Source: Burkholderia sp. (GTDB lineage Bacteria > Pseudomonadota > Gammaproteobacteria > Burkholderiales > Burkholderiaceae). From it: DNA of 18,948 nt. The position numbers and the translations under genes are program-made. The notes beneath the pieces are model-generated. The model did no database searches. It had not been told where the DNA came from and saw nothing but the letters and a program-made list of their open reading frames with translations. The DNA lies in assembly GCA_028292565.1 (NCBI GenBank), contig JAQGMD010000285.1:1-18948 (forward strand), written 5' to 3'. Shown one piece after another: positions 8,104 to 14,440 of this stretch; position 1 is the first letter of the stretch, and every line of letters starts with the position of its first letter.

Positions 8104-8934
8104 ATGCGACGCCTGCCGCTATTGACGAATGCCACGATAGCCCTGACCGAAGAGGTCGGGGTGCTCGATGAGCGTCGTCGCGCATCGGCAATCGAGATCC
8201 CGGCCGAGCGGCCGCTGACGATTTATCTCGACAAGCGGGAGCTGGTAACGGTGATGACGCTGGGTGGAGCGCCGGAGGCTCTGACGCTCGGCTACTTGCG
8301 CAACCAGCGCTTCATCAGGTCGATCGAGGATATTGCAGCGGTACAGGTGGACTGGGATGTCGGCGCCGTCGCGGTCAAGACGCATAGTGGTTCCGGGGAA
8401 GTTGATGACCGCACCGCGACGCAAGTCATCACAACCGGCAGTGGACAAGGCACGGTATTCGGCGGACTGATGGATGAAGTCGGATCGATAGTCATATCCC
8501 CTGATGCGCGGCTGAAGCAATCGACACTCTACGAAATCGTCGACACCGTTCGCGTGCAGAAGTCCATCTACAAACGCGCCGGTTCCCTCCATGGCTGCGC
8601 ATTGTTTTCCTCTGAAGGCGAACTGCTTTATTTCATCGAGGACGTGGGCCGTCATAACGCGGTCGATGCGATTGCCGGGAAGATGTGGCTGGATGATGTG
8701 CGCGGTGACGACAAGGTGTTTTACACGACCGGGCGCCTGACGTCCGAAATGGTGATCAAGGGCGGGCAAATGGGCATTCCGTTCCTGCTGTCGCGTTCCG
8801 GCACCACGCAAATGGGTCATGCTGTCGCGCAGCGTTTGGGCATATCCATGTTCGCCCGCTGCAGCGGCAAGCATTTTCTGTTGCTGACCGGACGTGACAA
8901 ATTCGTACTCGAGCCGCATCTCGCGGACGAGTGA
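8104..8934 (+). CDS. fdhD: Formate dehydrogenase accessory sulfurtransferase FdhD
   Basis: FdhD transfers sulfur from the cysteine desulfurase to the metal of the bis-pyranopterin cofactor, a step needed for formate dehydrogenase activity. The 276-residue length fits the family. Recognisable segments are RPLTIYLDKRELVTVMTLG, the LTLGYLRNQRFI stretch, DVGRHNAVDAIAG, and the late TGRLTSEMVIKGGQMGIPFL block. ATG at 8104 begins one base after the fdhA stop, so the genes are almost certainly co-transcribed and translationally coupled. The same frame is open further upstream inside fdhA, but that extension is not credible. The conserved cysteine expected in the flexible loop (TGCG-type motif) is serine here, S113 in TTGSGQGTVF. 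A cysteine does occur at C165 (SLHGCALF). Whether this changes activity is unknown. No fdsD-like gene follows. Confidence 0.92.
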   Translation: MRRLPLLTNATIALTEEVGVLDERRRASAIEIPAERPLTIYLDKRELVTVMTLGGAPEALTLGYLRNQRFIRSIEDIAAVQVDWDVGAVAVKTHSGSGEVDDRTATQVITTGSGQGTVFGGLMDEVGSIVISPDARLKQSTLYEIVDTVRVQKSIYKRAGSLHGCALFSSEGELLYFIEDVGRHNAVDAIAGKMWLDDVRGDDKVFYTTGRLTSEMVIKGGQMGIPFLLSRSGTTQMGHAVAQRLGISMFARCSGKHFLLLTGRDKFVLEPHLADE

Positions 8935-8941
8935 TCCGTAG

Positions 8942-8960
8942 GTTGGGATGCAATCCCAAC
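8942..8960 (+). terminator. Perfect hairpin ending the fdh operon
   Basis: GTTGGGAT, a GCA loop and ATCCCAAC form a perfect 8-base stem seven bases after the fdhD stop. Position and stability suit a transcription terminator, though the U-run is missing. It is preceded by GTAG, as are other small hairpins in the window, so it may be a dispersed repeat used as a terminator. Confidence 0.5.
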
Positions 8961-9320
8961 ACGATGCATCAAACTCGACCGTGGGTCGGTATACAAATCC
9001 GGACAACGCCACCAAATAATTCGATCGATTTCCCCGCCATTCATCAGCCTGCCTGATCTCTTTTCTTTCGTGCGCACAATCGCTTTGATGTCGATCATTT
9101 CATCGGTTTCATGACGCTGCATTTTGTCCGCTGGTGAAATATCCTGCGGATGTCGCCTGCAGTAACGATGCGAATTTCGTCCACCCGACCAGCCTGCTGC
9201 GACTGTCGTTGTCTGTAAATTGAATCCTTCCAGGGGATTCGTCCGATTGCCCGTCCGGGGCATACCTGAAACGATTTTGATCGTTTCCATCCGCGGTCAT
9301 TTCAACCGTACTCCGTCTGC
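8961..9320. other. Long gap without a convincing gene; contains one perfect hairpin
   Basis: No open frame here has a start, ribosome binding site or recognisable protein family; the minus-strand frame over part of it is low-complexity and runs antisense into fdhD. I looked for fdsD, the small last gene of fds operons, and did not find it. The one clear structure is GAAACGAT-TTTG-ATCGTTTC at 9268-9287, a perfect 8-base inverted repeat with a 4-base loop, 48 bases before the next start codon. It could be an operator or an RNA hairpin in the leader of the downstream gene. The promoter of that gene should lie in this stretch, but I cannot place it. Confidence 0.5.
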
Positions 9321-9327
9321 AAAGGAG
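9321..9327 (+). promoter_or_regulatory. Strong Shine-Dalgarno sequence (AAAGGAG)
   Basis: AAAGGAG lies 8 bases before the ATG at 9336. It is the best ribosome binding site in the window and fixes the start of the small exported protein, arguing that this otherwise unrecognised frame is truly translated. Confidence 0.75.
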
Positions 9328-9335
9328 CATCTCTC

Positions 9336-9764
9336 ATGGCACGTGTTAAGTCACATTTTTTTCGACGAGGTCGATTATGGGCTTGTTCAATGATGGTGTC
9401 GGCCGGTTGCGGCCTATGCGCGATCAGCCCGTACCCCCACGCCCAAGCTGCGCGCGCAAACCCGTATGATGTCCCGGAACCACGGGAACTGCAGGAACTG
9501 GTCAAACTCGATGACCGCCAACTCCAGTCGAGGATCGACACCGACTGGACCAATCTCCGCAAAACGCTGGATCGTTTTCTCCCTCCGGGAATGGAATCCG
9601 GCCCGCATCGCCCATCCTTTGTCGGCCCGCAGAAAGAATGCCTGGAAAACCGTTCGGCTTCGGCATGCAAGATCTACATGCGCGAGCTGATCGCGATCAA
9701 CAAGCCGAAAGATCAGCAGGGCGGTTCACTACTGCTTAATCCATGGGCGTCGACTCCCAGGTGA
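9336..9764 (+). CDS. Small exported protein of unknown function
   Basis: I do not recognise this 142-residue protein. The N-terminus is basic (RVKSHFFRRGR), then a hydrophobic run (about residues 14-30, rich in Ala, Cys, Met and Val), then a likely signal-peptidase site near AQA or ARA at residues 36-41, so export is probable. The hydrophobic run includes two cysteines (SAGCGLC), but the context is a poor lipobox. The mature part is about 100 residues, has an acidic amphipathic stretch (PRELQELVKLDDRQLQSRID) that may be helical, and two cysteines (CLENRSASAC) eight residues apart that could form a disulfide. An excellent AAAGGAG supports translation. It is flanked by hairpins on both sides, so it is probably a single-gene unit. 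The next gene encodes a secreted glycosidase. Confidence 0.7.
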   Translation: MARVKSHFFRRGRLWACSMMVSAGCGLCAISPYPHAQAARANPYDVPEPRELQELVKLDDRQLQSRIDTDWTNLRKTLDRFLPPGMESGPHRPSFVGPQKECLENRSASACKIYMRELIAINKPKDQQGGSLLLNPWASTPR

Positions 9765-9774
9765 CGTAGTCCCT

Positions 9775-9788
9775 GGATCTTCAGATCC
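9775..9788 (+). terminator. Short hairpin after the small exported protein gene
   Basis: GGATCT, TC and AGATCC make a perfect 6-base stem 11 bases after the stop. The AGT and ACT around it allow limited extension. There is no U-run, so termination is plausible but weakly supported. Confidence 0.3.
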
Positions 9789-9922
9789 ACTGGCATAGCC
9801 GGATCACGCATTCGGTCTGGCCCCATACATCCCCTTCTTATCCCTGGTGTGCTGCACGCGCCGGTTGCCCTGACTCGTGCGCGCGGCTTACGAAAATCTT
9901 TTTATTGGTGAGGTCAGCAAAA

Positions 9923-10702
9923 ATGCAGAAAAATATCCTGAAGCAGTTCCTTTCTATCCTGGTTGCAGCGACGTCGCTATTGCTTGCACAGCTTGCATTC
10001 GCAGACGACCCGGCTCCTTTCGGCCAGGACCCGAGCGAATACACCTTGACGTTCGCGGAGGAGTTCAGCAATGGTTTCGACTCAGCCATATGGAATGACC
10101 ATATCTGGTACTCAGCATCGAACCCGACCAGGAACTACACGGTAGAAGACGGGAAGTTGAAGATCTGGCCGCAACGGGACGCCGACGGAAATTTTTTCAA
10201 CCGGACCATCGACACCGATGGGCGATTCTCGCAGGCGTATGGCTATTTCGAGATGGAGGCAAAACTCACGGCAGGAAGAGGCGCATGGCCGGCGTTCTGG
10301 TTATTCAACCATATCGGCGACCGCCGCCCCGAGATTGACGTGATGGAAGCGTATTCGGGTGGCGGCAAGGAAACCGGATGGTCGGATGAATACCACCGTC
10401 CTACTGCCTACGCGGCGACGGTATGGCAGGACCCTGCCTTTCCGAGCGGGGAGCAGACGGTCGCCACGCCCGACTTGTCTGCCGGATTTCATCGATACGG
10501 CGTGAAATGGGAGCCGAACAAAATAGCTTTCTATTTTGATGGCAAGGAATTCTATAGCGCTGCTGCACACATCAGCGACCCGCTATATATCCTGCTTGAC
10601 CTGTGGTTCGGCAGCGCCAGCGGATCGCCAGACGACACGACGCCGACTGGCAAGGACAATGCCTATGAAATCAACTATGTCAGGGTATGGCAGTTCCGGT
10701 AG
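9923..10702 (+). CDS. Secreted glycoside hydrolase family 16 (endo-beta-glucanase-like)
   Basis: This is an exported enzyme that should cleave beta-1,3- or mixed-linked glucans, or a related polysaccharide. The 259-residue chain has a clear signal peptide, cut after AFA at residue 27 before DDPAPF. The family 16 core follows: LTFAEEFSNGFDSAIW near the start, GYFEMEAKL, and the signature EIDVME at residues 137-142, in which E137 is the expected nucleophile, D139 the assisting acid and E142 the acid/base. The C-terminal YEINYVRVWQ is typical of the fold. No carbohydrate-binding module is present. A TTG at 9905 would add six residues, but ATG 9923 has GAGG nine bases upstream and gives a proper signal peptide. 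The substrate cannot be told from sequence. Roles in self-exopolysaccharide turnover or in degrading fungal or plant glucan are both possible. Confidence 0.9.
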   Translation: MQKNILKQFLSILVAATSLLLAQLAFADDPAPFGQDPSEYTLTFAEEFSNGFDSAIWNDHIWYSASNPTRNYTVEDGKLKIWPQRDADGNFFNRTIDTDGRFSQAYGYFEMEAKLTAGRGAWPAFWLFNHIGDRRPEIDVMEAYSGGGKETGWSDEYHRPTAYAATVWQDPAFPSGEQTVATPDLSAGFHRYGVKWEPNKIAFYFDGKEFYSAAAHISDPLYILLDLWFGSASGSPDDTTPTGKDNAYEINYVRVWQFR

Positions 10703-10814
10703 TGTCCTATTACCGCATCCAGAAAGACACGATTAAAAGCCGCCCCTTGATCGATCTCGCATCAATGGAGAGTGTGCCGAATAACTTTATCGCGCTCCCG
10801 GCGGTCTCAGGCTA

Positions 10815-10987
10815 AGGCGCCGCGCAGGAATAACTTGTGCAATTTGGCGGACGTAGCGGGATGCGATGCAAGGGGCCCGCCGAGGGGCGCGAGGAGGAGT
10901 CATAGCGAGCTATGGCGACGACGAGCAACGCGGCAGCGCGCCCGCTATGGCCAGCAAAATTGTGCAAGTTATTCCTGCACGGTGCCT
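10815..10987. repeat. Long palindromic element, copy 1 (173 bases, full-size)
   Basis: The ends are near-perfect inverted arms of about 36-39 bases: the left begins AGGCGCCGCGCAGGAATAAC, and the right, read in reverse complement, begins AGGCACCGTGCAGGAATAAC. About 98 bases lie between, containing a perfect inner hairpin CATAGC-GA-GCTATG (10901-10914). The same arms recur at 12836 and 17443, so this is a dispersed family. It encodes no protein. It lies in the 306-base gap between the glycosidase and the ArnT-like gene and ends 21 bases before the latter's start. The rest of that gap (10703-10814) shows nothing notable. Confidence 0.85.
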
Positions 10988-11008
10988 GATAGCGCAATGG
11001 GGTGGAAT

Positions 11009-12733
11009 ATGGCAGAGGCTGGCGCGATCGCAATGGATGGCAAAGAGCAACCACTAGACCAGGGTGAATCGCATTTATCGAGGATCTTGCTCTGGAGTCT
11101 GTTCGTCGTCTTTTGCACGATCTGGTTCTACACCCTCGGTGCCCGCACCCTCGTGCCTACGGATGAAGGACGCTATGCGGAAATAGCGCGTGAGATGGCG
11201 GTGACCGGCGACTTCGTGACGCCCCGGTTGAATGGCATCAAGTACTTTTCAAAGCCCCCGCTGCAAGCCTGGATCACCGCGTTGGCATTCAAAGCATTTG
11301 GCCTGGGTGAATGGCAGGCGCGCCTGTGGACCGGCTTGTGTGGATTGTTCGGAGTCATCCTGGTCGCCTATGCCGGACGCCGTGTATTCAATGAACAGGC
11401 GGGACTTGCCGCCGGATTCGTGCTGGCGTCCAGCTTCTATTGGGCGGCGGCCGGACACATCAACTCATTGGACATGGGGTTGAGCACCATGTTGACGCTG
11501 GCGCTGTGCGCGTTGTTGATAGCCCAGCGCAACGACGCGACTGCGCGGGAACGACGGAACTGGATGCTGGTGTGCTGGGCCGCAATGGCTTTGGCGGTTC
11601 TCTCAAAGGGTCTGGTCGGCGTGGTGTTGCCCGCTATGGTGCTCATCCTGTACGCACTGGTGTCGCGCGACTGGCCGCTCCTGAAGCGGCTGCACTTCGG
11701 CCCGGGGCTGCTGATTTTCCTGGGGATGGCGGCGCCGTGGTTCGTACTGGTGTCCCTCAGGAATCCGGAGTTTCCACGCGTCTTCCTGGTCTACGAGCAC
11801 TTCGATCGTTTCACCAGCGGCGTACACCGGCGCGAGGGCGCGTGGCATTACTTCATACCCTTGCTCCTCGTTGGCATCCTGCCCTGGCTGGGGGCCTTGC
11901 CGCAGAGCCTGTGGCACGGTCTGCGCAGCAGGGCGCATCGACCGGTGCGCGGATTTCAACCGCAGGCCATGCTGGTAGTCTGGGTCGTATGGGTTTTCCT
12001 TTTTTTCACTGTCTCGCGATCCAAGCTGCCATCGTACATATTGCCGGTGTTTCCCGCGCTGGCACTCCTGATTGGCTATTACCTTGCGTCTGCGTCGCAT
12101 AAGGCAATTCTGGTTTGTGCGGGGTTGTTCGGCGCCTGCTGCGCAATCGGGTTGGGGTTGGTCCCCGGTCTCTTGCGGCGTGTCGCTAATCCTGACGAAA
12201 TCCCGCTTTACCATGCTTACGCACCATGGATCATCGCTGCAGCCTTGCTCGGTCTTGCCGGAAGTGCGTTAGCCGCCTGGCTGGCGCCCCGTCGAAAACA
12301 GTGGTCACTCGTTACGCTCGCAACGGCGGGTTTTCTCGGCAGTCAGGCGCTATTGATTGGGTATGAGGCCTTCGGCCGGTACAGGGGAGGCCTGACGCAC
12401 CTTCCGCTCATCAAGGCGGAGCTTGCTCCACACACGCCGGTATATGCGGTTGGGGGCTATGAAGACGTACTGCCTTTCTACCTCGGCAGGACGCTGGTAC
12501 TGGTTGGGGATCCGACAGGTTTCGAATCAGGCTTGAGGCAGGAACCGCAGTTGTGGGTGCCGACGCTCGATGACTTCATCAGGAAGTGGATCGGGGACCG
12601 CTCGAAGGGAAAGAAGGCCATTGCTATCATGCGGCCAGATATATTTGCCGATCTCGAAGGTAGGAATGTACCGATGCGCGTTGTTGCGCACGATGCGAGG
12701 CGTGTGATTGTCACGAACGGTGTTGAACAGTAA
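11009..12733 (+). CDS. ArnT-like integral membrane glycosyltransferase (GT-C, PMT/GT83 family)
   Basis: This polytopic inner-membrane protein of about 574 residues should transfer a sugar from a polyprenyl-phosphate carrier to an acceptor in the periplasm; ArnT itself adds aminoarabinose to lipid A. The first transmembrane helix (about residues 27-45) is followed by the catalytic loop TDEGRYAEIAREM, with D52 the expected essential aspartate, then NGIKYFSKPPLQAW, the ArnT/PMT hallmark. At least ten more hydrophobic helices follow, with a soluble C-terminal periplasmic part. The frame is open far upstream through the palindromic element, but that region is low-complexity and not protein-like. 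ATG 11009, preceded by GGGGTGG, is preferred; ATG 11033 is also possible. No other arn genes are nearby, so the donor and acceptor are unknown and the name arnT is not warranted. Confidence 0.85.
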   Translation: MAEAGAIAMDGKEQPLDQGESHLSRILLWSLFVVFCTIWFYTLGARTLVPTDEGRYAEIAREMAVTGDFVTPRLNGIKYFSKPPLQAWITALAFKAFGLGEWQARLWTGLCGLFGVILVAYAGRRVFNEQAGLAAGFVLASSFYWAAAGHINSLDMGLSTMLTLALCALLIAQRNDATARERRNWMLVCWAAMALAVLSKGLVGVVLPAMVLILYALVSRDWPLLKRLHFGPGLLIFLGMAAPWFVLVSLRNPEFPRVFLVYEHFDRFTSGVHRREGAWHYFIPLLLVGILPWLGALPQSLWHGLRSRAHRPVRGFQPQAMLVVWVVWVFLFFTVSRSKLPSYILPVFPALALLIGYYLASASHKAILVCAGLFGACCAIGLGLVPGLLRRVANPDEIPLYHAYAPWIIAAALLGLAGSALAAWLAPRRKQWSLVTLATAGFLGSQALLIGYEAFGRYRGGLTHLPLIKAELAPHTPVYAVGGYEDVLPFYLGRTLVLVGDPTGFESGLRQEPQLWVPTLDDFIRKWIGDRSKGKKAIAIMRPDIFADLEGRNVPMRVVAHDARRVIVTNGVEQ

Positions 12734-12835
12734 ACCGTGAAGCTTTCCGCCCCACGAACGGACTGTCCCCGCTGCAGGCGAGAAGCGCGGCTCCGCGAAA
12801 GGCCTTCCTTCACGCCGCACTCGAAGCCGGCCCTA

Positions 12836-12928
12836 AGGCACCGCGCAGGAATAAGTTGGTCAATTTTGCTGGCCGCAACGCGCCCGCGACGGCCGCCAAA
12901 TTGCCCAACTTATCCCTGCGCGGCGCCT
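12836..12928. repeat. Long palindromic element, copy 2 (93 bases), overlaps end of histidine kinase gene
   Basis: The left arm (12836-12874) starts AGGCACCGCGCAGGAATAAG, and the right arm (12891-12928) in reverse complement starts AGGCGCCGCGCAGGGATAAG. Only 16 bases separate the arms, so it looks like an internal deletion of the copy 1 form. It sits between the convergent ArnT-like and histidine kinase genes, where such a stem would act as a two-way terminator. The right arm supplies the last six sense codons but one base and the TAA stop of the kinase. Confidence 0.85.
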
Positions 12929-14430
12929 AAACGCACCAGATAGCCCCTCAATACATCGAGGTCAACCGGCTTCACCAAATGATGATCCATTCCTGCTTCA
13001 ACCGTGAGCCGCCGGGCGTCTTCGTGCCCCCATCCAGTCAGGGCAATCACAACAATATCTTTGCCACCCGGTTGCTGACGGATGCGGCGCGTTGCCTCGT
13101 ACCCCTCCATATCGGGTAGCCCTATATCCATCAACACCGCATGAGGCCGCGATAGCTGTACGGTTTCTATAGCCTGCCGACCGTCATATGCCGTAAAGAC
13201 GGTATAGCCTTCCAGTTCGAGCATCATCTGAAGCATATCCGCGCCATCCCGGTTGTCGTCGACTACCAGGACACGCAGATTTCGAGCGCCATCCTGGCTT
13301 TCGGAATGCGCTCCGGATTTTGTGTCAACTTCAGGATCTGACTTGATTACGATGGGCAGTGTCAGCACGAATTCGCATCCGTGCCCGAGTCCTTCGCTGG
13401 TCGCGTAAATTGTTCCGCCATGCATTTCCGTGAATCGTTTGGTGAGACTCAAGCCTATACCGAGTCCACCAAGGATTTGTCCGCGCATCGGATCGCTTTG
13501 CGCGAACATGTCAAAAATTCGCGAAAGGGCCTCGCACTCCAGGCCAATGCCCGAATCCTTAATACGGAAGGTGACGTTTTCATTTTCAACCTGCGCTTTG
13601 AAGAGAATGGTCGACGGGTCCGGCGTGAACTTGATCGCATTTGCGAGGACATTGGCCAGGCTCTGGACGAGCCGTGCGCGATCTCCATCCAACAGCGCGT
13701 CTTCAACGGGATAGGACACATCGACCTTATGCTGCCCGGACTCGAGCAGCGGACCGCAGATCTCGACGGCATGCGCCACGACTGCCGACAGGCGCACGCG
13801 TTCCCGCTGCAAGATGACTTTGCCGCTGGTGATACGCGCTACATCGAGGAGGTCGTCTACCAGGCGCGTAAGATGCGCCACCTGCCGTTCAACGACCCGG
13901 GTCACATCGCTTACGTTGGAGGTGCGCGGGAACATCCGATTCAGCACCTGCATGGAAGTCCGGATCGGAGCCAGCGGATTGCGAAGCTCATGGCCAAGGC
14001 TGGCAAGGAATTCGTCTTTGAGCTGGTCCGTTTCCCGCATCTGATATTGCCGCAAGCGGCCCCGCAGTGCGGACCGCACCGCACTTAGCAGGGTTGCGGA
14101 CCGGACCGGGCGTTCCAGCAGCGTGACATTGCCCAGTTTTTCGACGACATGTTGGAGTCCCGGCGAATCCACACCGTGATTCGTCAATACCAGAATCGGG
14201 ATATCCGACCAGTTGGGCTGATCGGCGACATACTGGGCAAGTGGCTTGAGCGCGCCCGCGGCAAGTGCCTCTTCGACGATGAATAACGCGCCGGTGCCGT
14301 TGTCGAGTTCCCGCACAATCTCCGATATGCTCTTGCATATGAAGCAGTTGAATCCGGCGCCATCAAACAATTTCGACGCGAGCAGTGAATCTTTCCCGAC
14401 CGGTGCATAGATGAGAATCCTTTTTTCCAT
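12910..14430 (-). CDS. Hybrid sensor histidine kinase with N-terminal degenerate receiver domain
   Basis: This cytoplasmic kinase of 506 residues (numbered here from the upstream ATG 14454; subtract 8) has no transmembrane helix. Residues 10-130 look like a receiver fold, but the phosphoacceptor position reads IVEEAL, with Glu for Asp, and the conserved Lys is replaced in LERPVRS, so it is a pseudo-receiver. A HisKA domain follows with the H-box ASLGHELRNPLAP (H155), then the ATPase domain with ANAIKF (N-box), KDSGIGLE (G1) and GGLGIGLSL (G2). A C-terminal true receiver (393-510) has VVDD, LMDIGLPD (D443), ALTGWG and VKPVD. ATG 14430 has TAAGG upstream at suitable spacing and starts 10 bases after the KaiC-like stop, so the two are co-transcribed and likely work together. 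The last residues LGAAQG and the stop come from the palindromic element. Confidence 0.9.
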   Translation of the reverse strand: MEKRILIYAPVGKDSLLASKLFDGAGFNCFICKSISEIVRELDNGTGALFIVEEALAAGALKPLAQYVADQPNWSDIPILVLTNHGVDSPGLQHVVEKLGNVTLLERPVRSATLLSAVRSALRGRLRQYQMRETDQLKDEFLASLGHELRNPLAPIRTSMQVLNRMFPRTSNVSDVTRVVERQVAHLTRLVDDLLDVARITSGKVILQRERVRLSAVVAHAVEICGPLLESGQHKVDVSYPVEDALLDGDRARLVQSLANVLANAIKFTPDPSTILFKAQVENENVTFRIKDSGIGLECEALSRIFDMFAQSDPMRGQILGGLGIGLSLTKRFTEMHGGTIYATSEGLGHGCEFVLTLPIVIKSDPEVDTKSGAHSESQDGARNLRVLVVDDNRDGADMLQMMLELEGYTVFTAYDGRQAIETVQLSRPHAVLMDIGLPDMEGYEATRRIRQQPGGKDIVVIALTGWGHEDARRLTVEAGMDHHLVKPVDLDVLRGYLVRLGAAQG

Positions 14431-14440
14431 GCTGCCGGCC

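Noticed and set aside
5331..8135. Two long minus-strand open frames (548 and 384 residues) opposite fdhA
   Set aside because: They mirror a strongly supported gene, have no family motifs and are rich in Arg, Ala, His and Val, as expected for antisense shadows of GC-rich coding DNA.
8935..9335. Search for fdsD after fdhD
   Set aside because: No plus-strand frame of suitable length with a start and ribosome binding site was found.
10815..10987. Insertion sequence or CRISPR repeat
   Set aside because: There is no transposase frame within or beside the element, and repeats are inverted and dispersed, not direct and regularly spaced.
13381..14088. 235-residue plus-strand frame opposite the histidine kinase
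   Set aside because: It is antisense to a clear kinase gene with intact motifs and shows no protein family features.
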